Positions 30,487 to 38,972 of a stretch of DNA of 44,816 nucleotides are shown here, in pieces (the stretch's first letter is position 1; every line of letters starts with the position of its first letter). A program made the position numbers and the translations under genes. A model generated the notes under the pieces. That model did not search any database. It had not been told where the DNA came from and worked only from the letters and a program-made list of their open reading frames with translations. Origin of the DNA: Rhodothermales bacterium. Lineage in GTDB: Bacteria > Bacteroidota > Rhodothermia > Rhodothermales > UBA10348. Location of the stretch: positions 1 through 44,816 of the forward strand of contig JABDJZ010000468.1 of assembly GCA_013003255.1 (NCBI GenBank), written 5' to 3'.

Positions 30487-32508
30487 GTGCCGAAACACTC
30501 CTGTCGCTTCCTGTTCACTGCCATCGCGTTTCTGGTCCTGCTGACCCCAGCGCGGGCATGGTCCCAGGACACGCTTTCCGTTGAACTCCCACCCGTCCGT
30601 GTCGAGGCCGCGCGAGGCGCCTTCGACAACACTGGTGCCCCCGCCGCGGTCTCTGTCAGTATCCGCGAGCCGGAACGTCGCCAGGCCGAGCCTGCACTGT
30701 CCCTGGAGAGCGTACTCTCTGAGATGCCCGGGCTCTGGATGGCAGACCGCAGCCACCTGGCCATCGGCGAGCGCCTGGTGGTGCGTGGGGTGGGAAGTCG
30801 AGCCGCTTTTGGCGTCCGAAGCGTCGCCGTGCTGCTGGACGGGATTCTCCTCACAATGCCGGACGGGCAAGCGGTCCTCGACCCGATTGAACCGGCCGTG
30901 CTGGCACGGGCAGAACTGATTCGGGGGCCATCCAGCCGATTCTGGGGCAATGCAGCCGGAGGCGTGCTGGCCATTGAATCCGGTTCCATCCCCGCGGCCG
31001 GTCGTCGAACCACCGCGCGTGCGCTGGGCGGGTCCGACGGCACACTGCACTTCCTGGCCGAGACGGCCGGGCGGACCGGCCGCACAGGAACCTCAGCCTT
31101 CGCGTCCGTCCTGGATCGTACCGGGTTTCGGGAGCACGCCGACGGAAGGATGACTCGCGGAGGATTTCGGGTGGTCCACAGCCTGACCTCGGGGGCCGTC
31201 GTAACAGGCTCCATCAACGCCTCCGACCTGGACACACGGTCACCCGGCTCGCTGACGCTGGAGCAATGGGAAGCGGATCCTTCGGCGGCCGATGCCCGCT
31301 ACGTGAACACCCAGTCCGGGAAGCGCGCCTGGCAGGTCCAGGCCACGTCAGCCGTCACCGTTCCCCTGGCGGGTGGCGTCGGCTCAGGAAGCCTCTTCGG
31401 CCTGCGGCGATCTCTGGACAACCCCCTGCCCTTTGCCTGGATCGGTGTCGAGCGAACGGCCGGCGGGGCCCGGGCCGCCTGGCGCAAGGAGCATGACGCC
31501 TGGTCTATCGCCCTCGGCGGAGACTGGCGACTGCAGTCCGATGACCGCATCAATGGGGACAACGTCGAGGGTGCCCGGGGAGGCACCACTGATGTAGACC
31601 AGACCGAAGACGTATCCGGCCTGGGAGGATCCATCTACGCCGATTACCGGGTAAGCGGATCGCTGAAAATCAGTGCCGGGCTGCGAGCCGACCTGCTCTC
31701 GGTATCGCTGGAAGACCGCATTACGGGGGATGGCGATGATTCGGGTTCGTCCTCATTCTCAGCCTTGAGCCCGTCTGTGGGCATCACCCTGACCAGCGGC
31801 CCGACGGTCTTGTTTGCCTCCTTCTCCACAGCGTTCGAGATCCCCACCACGACCGAGCTGGTGAACAGCCCGGACGGCTCAGCCGGCTTCAACGACAATC
31901 TGTCGCCGCAGCGTCTCACGGGTGTGGAACTGGGCCTTCGACACGCCTGGGAGATTGCCTCGATTGATATCGCGGCCTACGAGCAGCGGCTGACCAATTT
32001 CCTCACGCCCTATCAACTGGAAGCATTCCCGGGACGCACATTCTATCGAAACGTCGGACGCGTGAACTACATCGGTTTCGAGACCCGGGTCCAGGTAGCG
32101 CCCGTGGCGGGCTTTGCCATGGACGGGTCGATCTCCGTGCACAGGTACCGGTTTGGAAGCGGCACGCTGAGTGGGAATCAGGTCCCCGGTCTGCCCAGTG
32201 TGTTCGGCTCGGTACGACTCGCCCGCGCACTGGGACCGGTCGCAGCCTCGACGCGCCTCCGGTTTGCGGGGGCGCAGGCCGCCGATGACGGCAATGACGT
32301 GGAGATCGACGGCTTCTACCTGCTGGACCTCCGCCTGGCCCATCGTCGACAGTTGAACGCTGCCGTGACGGCCGCCCCATTCCTTGAGGTGACCAACGTC
32401 CTCGACGGCAACCACGTGATTTCGATCATCCCCAACGCCCGCGGCGGCCGGTACTACGAGGGACTTCCCGGCCGCGGCATTCAGCTTGGAATGGCCCTGT
32501 CCTTCTAG
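30487..32508 (+). CDS. TonB-dependent outer-membrane receptor
   Basis: 673 residues. Signal peptide (RFLFTAIAFLVLLTPARAWS), short N-terminal segment with a TonB-box-like region (DTLSVELPPVRVEAARG), plug domain (about 35-165: LESVLSEMPGLWMADRS, RLVVRGVGSRAAFGVR, VLLDGILLTMPDGQ and RAELIRGPSSRFWGNAAGG), then a 22-stranded barrel ending in GIQLGMALSF with a terminal phenylalanine. The start is GTG at 30487. There is no SusD partner and no carboxypeptidase-like N-domain. It resembles the FecA-type class by the GVxxRFWGNxAGG region, but substrate is not readable. It lies 58 bp after the SpoIID gene and meets the AmpG-like gene tail to tail, sharing the bases CTAG for both stops. A glycan-fragment substrate is possible. 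Confidence 0.92.
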   Translation: MPKHSCRFLFTAIAFLVLLTPARAWSQDTLSVELPPVRVEAARGAFDNTGAPAAVSVSIREPERRQAEPALSLESVLSEMPGLWMADRSHLAIGERLVVRGVGSRAAFGVRSVAVLLDGILLTMPDGQAVLDPIEPAVLARAELIRGPSSRFWGNAAGGVLAIESGSIPAAGRRTTARALGGSDGTLHFLAETAGRTGRTGTSAFASVLDRTGFREHADGRMTRGGFRVVHSLTSGAVVTGSINASDLDTRSPGSLTLEQWEADPSAADARYVNTQSGKRAWQVQATSAVTVPLAGGVGSGSLFGLRRSLDNPLPFAWIGVERTAGGARAAWRKEHDAWSIALGGDWRLQSDDRINGDNVEGARGGTTDVDQTEDVSGLGGSIYADYRVSGSLKISAGLRADLLSVSLEDRITGDGDDSGSSSFSALSPSVGITLTSGPTVLFASFSTAFEIPTTTELVNSPDGSAGFNDNLSPQRLTGVELGLRHAWEIASIDIAAYEQRLTNFLTPYQLEAFPGRTFYRNVGRVNYIGFETRVQVAPVAGFAMDGSISVHRYRFGSGTLSGNQVPGLPSVFGSVRLARALGPVAASTRLRFAGAQAADDGNDVEIDGFYLLDLRLAHRRQLNAAVTAAPFLEVTNVLDGNHVISIIPNARGGRYYEGLPGRGIQLGMALSF

Positions 32509-33797
32509 CTCTCGGTCTTCTTGCCGAACTCGGGATCGAGGGGCACCAGACCACTGACGATGAATCCCGGGATGGTGGCGATCAGGATCCAGATGAAGAA
32601 CCACTGGTAGCCGATCATCTCCTGAATCCACCCGGAGGCCATACCAGGGAGCATCATTCCCAGCGCCATGAATCCGGTGCAGATGGCAAAGTGCGACGTC
32701 TTGTTCGGCCCGTCCGCGACATAGATCATGTACAGCATGTAGGCGGTGAAGCCGAATCCGTAGCCGAACTGCTCGACCGCGACGGCCACGTTCACGGCAA
32801 TGAAGCTCTCCGGCATCGTCCACGCGAGGACGATATAGACCGCGTTCGGCAGGTTGATGGCCGCCACCATCCACCAGAGCCACGCTTTGAGGCCTGACCG
32901 TGCGGCCGCCAGTCCGCCCAGGATGCCCCCGGCCGTCAGCGCCAGGAGTCCGACCGTGCCGTAGACAAACCCTACCTCCGTGGTCGAAAGTCCCAGGCCG
33001 CCCACGGCCCTTTCGTCCAGCAGGAACGGACTCGCCATCTTGACCAGCTGGGCCTCGGCGAACCGGTACAGCAGCAGAAACGTCAGGACCAGTCCGATGC
33101 CCGGTTTCCGAAAGAAGCTCCGGAACGTCTCCAGGAACCCCTGAAGCACAGAATTCAGCGAGTGGTACGGGGCGGGAACGTCCTCGACGGGACGTGGCAA
33201 TGCCAGAAAGTGCCAGGCCGCGAACCCCACAAAACTGCCGGCCAGGATGTAGAAGATGATGGACCAGGCCGCGGGCACGCTCCCGGTACTCTCCTCCAGA
33301 TATCCGGCCAGCATGACCAGGAGTCCCTGCCCTGCCAGCATCGCCAAGCGGTAGAAGGTCGAACGGATGCCCACGAACCAGGCCTGATCGTGCGTACTCA
33401 ATCCGAGCATGTAGAAGCCGTCCGCGGCAATGTCGTGGGTCGCCGAGCTGAAGGCCAACAGCCAGAGGAAGGCCAGCGTGTACTGGAAGAAGCCGCTGGT
33501 CGGCACCGTGAGGGCGACGCCGGCCAGGCCCGCCCCGATGAGAAGCTGCATCCCCACCACCCAGGCCCGCTTGGTCTTGACCAGGTCGACGAATGGGCTC
33601 CACAGCGGCTTGATGACCCAGGGCAGGTATAGCCAGCTGGTATACAGCGCGATCTCCGTGTTGGAAATCTCCAGACGCTTGTACATGATCACCGAGACCG
33701 TCATCACCACGACGTAGGGCAGCCCCTCGGCCAGGTACAGGGAGGGAATCCAGGACCAGGCTCCGGAGCGGCGGGCGGCATCAGGGGACGAGTTCAT
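32505..33797 (-). CDS. AmpG-like MFS permease
   Basis: 430 residues with about 12 hydrophobic helices. The opening SWIPSLYLAEGLPYVVVMTV, the short first loop MYKRLEISNTEIALYTSWLY with LPWVIKPLWSPFVDLVKTKR, and the acidic-helix segment ATHDIAADGFYML are typical of the AmpG subfamily, which imports GlcNAc-anhydro-MurNAc muropeptides into the cytoplasm. Its ATG (33797-33795) overlaps the stop of the upstream amidase gene (ATGA), so it is translated with it. That partner, and the DigH-like gene before it, strongly suggest that muropeptides or denuded glycan fragments are the cargo. A sugar-phosphate cycling enzyme such as AnmK, NagZ or MurQ is not in the window. Exact substrate is inferred. Confidence 0.85.
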   Translation of the reverse strand: MNSSPDAARRSGAWSWIPSLYLAEGLPYVVVMTVSVIMYKRLEISNTEIALYTSWLYLPWVIKPLWSPFVDLVKTKRAWVVGMQLLIGAGLAGVALTVPTSGFFQYTLAFLWLLAFSSATHDIAADGFYMLGLSTHDQAWFVGIRSTFYRLAMLAGQGLLVMLAGYLEESTGSVPAAWSIIFYILAGSFVGFAAWHFLALPRPVEDVPAPYHSLNSVLQGFLETFRSFFRKPGIGLVLTFLLLYRFAEAQLVKMASPFLLDERAVGGLGLSTTEVGFVYGTVGLLALTAGGILGGLAAARSGLKAWLWWMVAAINLPNAVYIVLAWTMPESFIAVNVAVAVEQFGYGFGFTAYMLYMIYVADGPNKTSHFAICTGFMALGMMLPGMASGWIQEMIGYQWFFIWILIATIPGFIVSGLVPLDPEFGKKTES

Positions 33798-36736
33798 GGG
33801 CGACTCCTCAGGTGCGTGATGACAGCGCTCAGGAGTTCCACCCGCTTGTCGCTGTCCAGAATGGTTTCGATGGGAAAGCCCAAGGTAACGGTCGAGGGGC
33901 CGGCAACGGCCGCGGACATGTTCGAGTCGGCATACCTCAGGACGGTCTCCGTAGCGGCCGCCGGCTCGATGGCCTCCGGCGCCTCGGCAGCATAAGTGGC
34001 AGCTCCGCGCCGCGTGTTGAACGAGAACCTTATCGAACTGAACGGACCCGCAACGCCACGCACGTGGCCCGTTCGGGACGCCCGCTCCGCCCTGTGGACA
34101 CCCCCGAGGACCTGAGCCGAGAATGCCTGATCCTCCTCGGTACCTTCAGCTAGCTCCTCGGTCACGTACGAGCCCGAGACCAGAATCCTGGCCCCGGCAT
34201 CCAGCGCCCTCCTGAGCTGCTCCTGCATCCCCGGCGGGAACGGCAGGTATTCGGGGCGATCGGGATGACCGGTCACCGAGGCGCGCTCCTCGCCCAGTTG
34301 CACGTAGATCAGGTCATAGGCGTCCGGCGCGGCGTCGCCTCCGGCAAACGCCTCGTCACTCATCGTATCAAAGGACCTGCCTGCGCCGGCTGACAGCAGA
34401 TCCCACCCCGCTTGCGCGGCAAAATCGAACGTGTTGCCCGGCTCCGGAAAAGGCTCGCGATCCGCGTGACTGGCGCCGTGCCCCGGCTGGTCATCGTCCT
34501 CCCACGCAGCAGTGGGATCAAACTCGTGCTGGGCACCCGTATAGGCCAGGTCCATCCGCTCCGGCACGCCATGGTCTAGGAACTGCGGAAAGCCGCGCCA
34601 CCCCGGAAAATCCACTGCCGCCGGCGGTCCAACCCGATCAAACGCCGAAATGACCAGCACCCGTCCCACACCCGCGTCCTCGGACAACCCGGTGGCCACC
34701 ACCTCAGAGGCTGCACTTTCGCCTCCGGCATTCAGTGCCGTGACGTAGAAGCTGGTGACTCCGTTTCCAACCGGCAGAACAGCCTCCGTTCCTGTCACGG
34801 TGACTCCGTCATCGAAACCGCCCTCCAGGATGCCGCGCGCATCGGCACGTTCTTTCCGCTGGTAAACCCGGAAAGCGCTCGGTGTGGCCGAGGGTTCAAG
34901 CGGATCCTCGACCGGTTGCCACGAGAGGTATGCCCTGCTCCCGGACCGTGACACGGCCAGATCCCCGGGCGCCAACGGCGCAATGACGGGCTCGGCCTCG
35001 CCGTGCTGCGCCGCCGTAAACCGGGCGAGGGCCTTGTAGATGGCCCGCGACACGTCGAAGCGGAATCGCGGGTCAAGCCCCAGCCGCATGTCCGCAAAAT
35101 TCTGGTGCGAGAGCAGCTCCAGCAACATGGAGGGCACATTCGGGCGATAGGCCTCGCTGTAGTCCCGATCCCAGAGCGGCCTGCGGGTCCAGGTGGAATC
35201 ATGAAGGGCCCTGACGTCGTCCACGATCTGGGTCTGTACCCAGTCGGCCAGGTCCCGGTTGGCCATACGGGACATGCCGTCTCCGAAGACCCGCGCCTCG
35301 CCCCCGTCCGACCCGTATCCGCGTGAGGAATAGATTGCGAGGGTCCCGATGGTGCTGTCATTCGGGGTGATCCCGGCATCGGTGTGGAACGCCAGCGAGA
35401 CGTCTACCGGGACGCCCAACCCTTCCGCATCCTGATCCTTGTTGGGGCCCAGCGGCCGGCCACGGAGGTAGTTCACCCACTCCCCCCGGTTGCGGTAGTC
35501 ATCCACATAGTCGCTGTCGGCTGCTTCAGTCACATTGTAGACCAGGGAGGCCGGCATGCCGTCGAACTGCAGCGCGTACCGGGCCCCTTCCTGCCACCGC
35601 GGGCGCCCGCTGGTGCGTCCGTTGCGGGCAATGACGCCGCTACCCCCGCCGAATCGTACCGCGTCGGCAGAGACGGTGGTTTCATCCGGACTCCGATCGG
35701 ACAGTCGGATCGTGCCGGGACCATTGAAGTGGTAGGTCCCGACGTACACCCAGGTACCGGGGGCCATGCGTTGATCGACCACCACCCGCGTTGTGCCTCC
35801 TGCGTGCTCGACCAGGTACTCGGCAGTCGGCGTGGCTTCGGCGTGGCGCCCATGGCTTACATAGACGGCCAGCGAGCCATGGAGCCCTTCGGCTTTCCAG
35901 GTCAGTGAGCATTCGCCAGAACCGGATGGACGAAAAAGGTGCGTTCCGTGTGCCCACGGGTTTTCTCCGCTCTGGTAGGGTGCTTCCCGCGGAGCGAATC
36001 CGGTTCCGCCGGCCTCCCAGTCGCAAACCTGCTCACTGCCCAAACCCGTGTCATGGTCTACGATGACCATTTCGGGATTCAGGTCGCGCTCTCTCGGCAT
36101 CCAGACGTAGGCGCCCGCCCGCTCCAGCATCGGTGCCAGGTAGGGTAGGACGAATGCCGTGGGAAAGATGTCTTCCACCGTGGTGAAGAGCCGCGCGCGC
36201 TGCCATTCCCAGCGATCGAGCGAGGCCTCATAGTACCAGCCGTGGGAGGCCCAGAGCGCGATGTGCCTGCCGGCAAGCCCCCGCGTGGGCGCGGGCGCAC
36301 GGTCCGGCCAAACCACTAGTGGTCGGGGGGCCGCTCCCCCGTCCGGGCGGCGGGATGGATCGATCGGCAAGGCGGACCGCTCGTGGTTGGGCACCAGCTG
36401 GGTGACGGGGTGCTCGAGTGACCAGGCACGGAGGGAGTCTACCGCCAGCGCCTCCCGAAGCCCTGCCAGGAAGACCTGGATATCCTCCTCTCTGGACGGC
36501 GTCTGCGCATACGCATCGTTGAGCCATACCTCGAGGACGCCGTCGCCCCCTACAAGCAGGGTATCGATGCCGGCACCGGAATCGAGGGGGAAGCCGCAAT
36601 CGACCTCCTTGCACAGGGAGAGATAGTCTGAAGCCCGCTCCGTGGGTGATGGAGTGGGGTCGACCGTCAGTGACCCCGGCCCGGAGCAGCCGACCAAGGT
36701 GAGCAAAAGGCCAAAGGCCAGTGGGTGCCTACTCAA
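33794..36736 (-). CDS. Lipoprotein amidase with golvesin-like insertion, FnIII-like and extra C-terminal domains
   Basis: 980 residues from a TTG at 36736: this start has GGAGG 7 bases upstream (36748-36744) and yields a lipobox (LLLTLVGC, lipid cysteine 17). The frame opens earlier, at 36808, but that part lies inside the DigH-like gene. The catalytic residues of an Amidase_3 fold can be placed by pattern: H165 (HIALWASHGWYYEA), E188 (TTVEDIFPTAF), H451 (VDVSLAFHTDAGI) and E540 (PSMLLELLSHQNF). Between E188 and H451, at about 226-366, lies a golvesin/Xly-CBD-like domain (LAVYVSHGR, then GTWVYVGTYHFNGPGTIRLS). An FnIII-like domain (about 587-681) and a C-terminal region of about 300 residues follow. 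It would cut stem peptides from peptidoglycan in the periplasm. Stop overlaps the AmpG-like start by four bases. Confidence 0.82.
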   Translation of the reverse strand: MSRHPLAFGLLLTLVGCSGPGSLTVDPTPSPTERASDYLSLCKEVDCGFPLDSGAGIDTLLVGGDGVLEVWLNDAYAQTPSREEDIQVFLAGLREALAVDSLRAWSLEHPVTQLVPNHERSALPIDPSRRPDGGAAPRPLVVWPDRAPAPTRGLAGRHIALWASHGWYYEASLDRWEWQRARLFTTVEDIFPTAFVLPYLAPMLERAGAYVWMPRERDLNPEMVIVDHDTGLGSEQVCDWEAGGTGFAPREAPYQSGENPWAHGTHLFRPSGSGECSLTWKAEGLHGSLAVYVSHGRHAEATPTAEYLVEHAGGTTRVVVDQRMAPGTWVYVGTYHFNGPGTIRLSDRSPDETTVSADAVRFGGGSGVIARNGRTSGRPRWQEGARYALQFDGMPASLVYNVTEAADSDYVDDYRNRGEWVNYLRGRPLGPNKDQDAEGLGVPVDVSLAFHTDAGITPNDSTIGTLAIYSSRGYGSDGGEARVFGDGMSRMANRDLADWVQTQIVDDVRALHDSTWTRRPLWDRDYSEAYRPNVPSMLLELLSHQNFADMRLGLDPRFRFDVSRAIYKALARFTAAQHGEAEPVIAPLAPGDLAVSRSGSRAYLSWQPVEDPLEPSATPSAFRVYQRKERADARGILEGGFDDGVTVTGTEAVLPVGNGVTSFYVTALNAGGESAASEVVATGLSEDAGVGRVLVISAFDRVGPPAAVDFPGWRGFPQFLDHGVPERMDLAYTGAQHEFDPTAAWEDDDQPGHGASHADREPFPEPGNTFDFAAQAGWDLLSAGAGRSFDTMSDEAFAGGDAAPDAYDLIYVQLGEERASVTGHPDRPEYLPFPPGMQEQLRRALDAGARILVSGSYVTEELAEGTEEDQAFSAQVLGGVHRAERASRTGHVRGVAGPFSSIRFSFNTRRGAATYAAEAPEAIEPAAATETVLRYADSNMSAAVAGPSTVTLGFPIETILDSDKRVELLSAVITHLRSRP

Positions 36737-38249
36737 CGGCTTGCCTCCGCAGGGCCCAGGCGTTGGGGCTCTCGATTCCAAGCGCACTGACGGCTGAGAC
36801 CACCGCAATCACGGGGGCATCCGTGTAGGAAACGGCGCGTTCGATTCCCGGGATCAGACGGACCTGCCACCTGGAGCCGTCCCACTCGCGCAGGTGCCAG
36901 ACCCGGGGCGGCTGCTCCCCTTCCCTGGGGCTGATTCGCAGTTGCATCCCCTCCCACGCAACGCGCGGGACGGCGGGCGTGGTACCGCCCAGCCAGGTAG
37001 TGACCGGAGTGAGCGCCGGCTCGGCATAGACGCTGTCCCGGAGCAGCACGTGGGCGCCAACGCCCGGCATCAACGCCTTCATGCTGAAATGGATATTCCC
37101 GTCCGACTCCGGCGTGTTCCGGGTATGCCGGACCTGGCGCAGGAGCTCTTCGGGCTCCCAGTAGGCCGACCCCTCCAGGATAATGCGACTGGCGTAGTTG
37201 CCCGGCCAGAGGTGCCGGTCCAGCACATTCTGCTCATTCCACCAGTCCAGAAGCGGGCCGTAGGGTTGACCGCTGCTGTCCAGGGCCCAGTAGAGTTGGG
37301 GCGTGAAGTAGTCTACCCATCCCTGCTGCAGCCAGAGACGTGCATCGGCGTAGAGTCCTTCGTACTGGTCAAACCCCTCGATGCCCTCCGGGTGGCCCGG
37401 GCGCCAGATCCCGAAGGGACTGATGCCCACCTTGACCTCCGGCCGCTCAGCCTTGACCGTACCGTAGAGGTCGCTTACAAATCGATTGACGTTGTCCCGC
37501 CGCCAGTCCGCGCGGTCTCCCTCGTAGCCCGAGGCCTGCCAGGAAGGGTCATCCGGGAATGGGATTGCCTGCCCCAGCGAGTCGTTGGCCGGATAGGGAT
37601 AGAAATAGTCATCCAGATGAATGCCGTCAACGTCGTAGCGACGCACAACGTCCATCATCACGGCCAGGCTGTGATCGCGCGCCTCAGGTATCCCGGGGTC
37701 CATCCAGTGCAGGTTTCCGTACTCCACGACCCAGTCCGGCTGGCTGACCTGGACGTGCAGGGAATCGTAGGCGCCCTCGGTGGTGGGGTGCCCTGCCCGG
37801 AACGGATTGAACCAGGCGTGCAACTCCATCCCGCGTCCATGCGCTTCCTCGATGGCAAACGCCAGCGGGTCGTAGCCCGGATCCCCACCCTGCTGGCCGG
37901 TCAGATAACTCGACCAGGGCTCGAGGTCGGACCGGTAGAGGGCATCCGCCATCGGCCGCACTTGGAAAACCACGGCGTTCAATCCAAGCGCCGCCGCCTG
38001 ATCCAGCATGTGCCTGAGTTCCGCCTGCTGCGTCCCGGTATCGAGCCCGGCCTCCGACGGCCAATCGATGTTGGCCACGGTGGCAATCCACGCCCCGCGG
38101 AACTCGCGCATGGCGGATGGAGGGGGTTCTGACGGAATCGACGGCGTCGAGGCCGGAATGGCCGTTGTAGGTGCAGTCTGGAGCGATCCGGTACAACCGG
38201 AACCAAGAACCAGGGTCAGCAGGACGGCCGTCGCCAGCGAACGCAGCAT
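36729..38249 (-). CDS. DigH-like (GHL10/DUF187) glycoside hydrolase lipoprotein
   Basis: 506 residues. The N-terminus (MLRSLATAVLLTLVLGSGC) is a lipoprotein signal with lipid cysteine 19. A short proline/threonine linker leads to a TIM-barrel glycoside hydrolase of the GHL10 (DUF187) family: MREFRGAWIATVANIDWPSE, LGLNAVVFQVRPMADALYRS, GMELHAWFNPFRAGHP, the acidic DVDGIHLDDYFYPYP, VKVGISPFGIWRPGHPEGI and VDYFTPQLYWALD. E. coli DigH (YddW) of this family cleaves glycan strands lacking stem peptides. The C-terminal 120 residues (WEGMQLRISPREG, then VWHLREWDGSRWQVRLIPG) form a beta-rich accessory domain. Start: ATG at 38249, one codon after a TTG that begins the longest frame. Its end overlaps the amidase gene by eight bases, forming one operon with it and the AmpG-like permease. 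Confidence 0.9.
   Translation of the reverse strand: MLRSLATAVLLTLVLGSGCTGSLQTAPTTAIPASTPSIPSEPPPSAMREFRGAWIATVANIDWPSEAGLDTGTQQAELRHMLDQAAALGLNAVVFQVRPMADALYRSDLEPWSSYLTGQQGGDPGYDPLAFAIEEAHGRGMELHAWFNPFRAGHPTTEGAYDSLHVQVSQPDWVVEYGNLHWMDPGIPEARDHSLAVMMDVVRRYDVDGIHLDDYFYPYPANDSLGQAIPFPDDPSWQASGYEGDRADWRRDNVNRFVSDLYGTVKAERPEVKVGISPFGIWRPGHPEGIEGFDQYEGLYADARLWLQQGWVDYFTPQLYWALDSSGQPYGPLLDWWNEQNVLDRHLWPGNYASRIILEGSAYWEPEELLRQVRHTRNTPESDGNIHFSMKALMPGVGAHVLLRDSVYAEPALTPVTTWLGGTTPAVPRVAWEGMQLRISPREGEQPPRVWHLREWDGSRWQVRLIPGIERAVSYTDAPVIAVVSAVSALGIESPNAWALRRQAVE
36744..36748 (-). promoter_or_regulatory. Shine-Dalgarno that fixes the TTG start of the amidase lipoprotein
   Basis: GGAGG on the minus strand stands 7 bases before TTG (36736-36734). 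It lies within the last codons of the DigH-like gene (CGG AGG CAA GCC GTT GAG TAG), and the TTG overlaps that gene's end by eight bases. The fit is exact enough to choose this start over the one 72 bases upstream. Confidence 0.75.
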
Positions 38250-38336
38250 CAAGATGTGGGTGGCGATAAGGACATGAACGTGGTCCGGAGCGGGGCGTTA
38301 AGTTATCGCCTTCCCTTTCCCTCGACAACTGATTCC

Positions 38337-38972
38337 ATGGTCACCGCGTTGCTTTCAGCATTCGCACTCACCAGCGCCGTGGTGCTGGTGCGGGCCGAGC
38401 GCCAGGGCTTTCAGAATCTGGTCTACCTCGCCAAGCCACTGGCGATGATCTCGATCATCCTGATAGCCGTGTTCGCCTGGCCCACGGTGAGCGACGCATA
38501 CCGCCTCTGGATGCTGATCGGTCTCGGGTTCTCCCTTTTGGGGGACATAGCGCTCATGCTTCCCCGAGACCGGTTCCTGGCCGGCCTCTCAGCCTTTCTG
38601 GTGGGGCACGTGGCCTACGCCATGGCATTCCTGGGAAGACTGACCGAGTTCTCCCCGCTGCCCTACCTGCCGTTCGCGCTGGCCGCCGTGTTCATTGTGG
38701 TCATTCTTTGGCGTCACCTGGATCGGCTCAGGCTACCCGTCATCGTCTATGCGGCGGCCATTGCCGTCATGGCGGGCAGTGCCTGGGCAGTCGCGATGGC
38801 AACCGGGTCGCTTTCGGGATGGCTGGCCGCGGCAGGGGCCTCCCTCTTCCTGTTCTCGGACGTGGTGCTCGCCCTGAACCGGTTCGTGGGCGAGATCAAG
38901 AATTCGGACGCCCTCATCGTAGCCACCTACTTCCCCGGTCAGCTACTCCTGGCGCTCTCCGTGTTCGGCTGA
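38337..38972 (+). CDS. YhhN-family (lysoplasmalogenase-like) membrane protein
   Basis: A 211-residue inner-membrane protein with about 7-8 helices. Conserved YhhN pieces: VYLAKPLAMISIILIAVFAW, GLGFSLLGDIALMLPRDRFL, AGLSAFLVGHVAYAMAF, GASLFLFSDVVLALNRF and IVATYFPGQLLLALS. Family members such as TMEM86 hydrolyse the vinyl-ether bond of lysoplasmalogens; bacterial YhhN proteins have an uncertain substrate, since most of these bacteria lack plasmalogens. ATG at 38337 is the first in register with the helices; an upstream part of the frame overlaps the DigH-like start. Divergent from the DigH-like gene and overlapping the 3' end of the isoaspartyl peptidase by 30 bases, tail to tail. Confidence 0.88.
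   Translation: MVTALLSAFALTSAVVLVRAERQGFQNLVYLAKPLAMISIILIAVFAWPTVSDAYRLWMLIGLGFSLLGDIALMLPRDRFLAGLSAFLVGHVAYAMAFLGRLTEFSPLPYLPFALAAVFIVVILWRHLDRLRLPVIVYAAAIAVMAGSAWAVAMATGSLSGWLAAAGASLFLFSDVVLALNRFVGEIKNSDALIVATYFPGQLLLALSVFG

Noticed and set aside
31879..33603. 574-codon open frame on the minus strand
   Set aside because: It overlaps the TonB receptor end and the AmpG-like gene in another frame; the translation is arginine- and glycine-rich with no fold, typical of shadows in GC-rich DNA.
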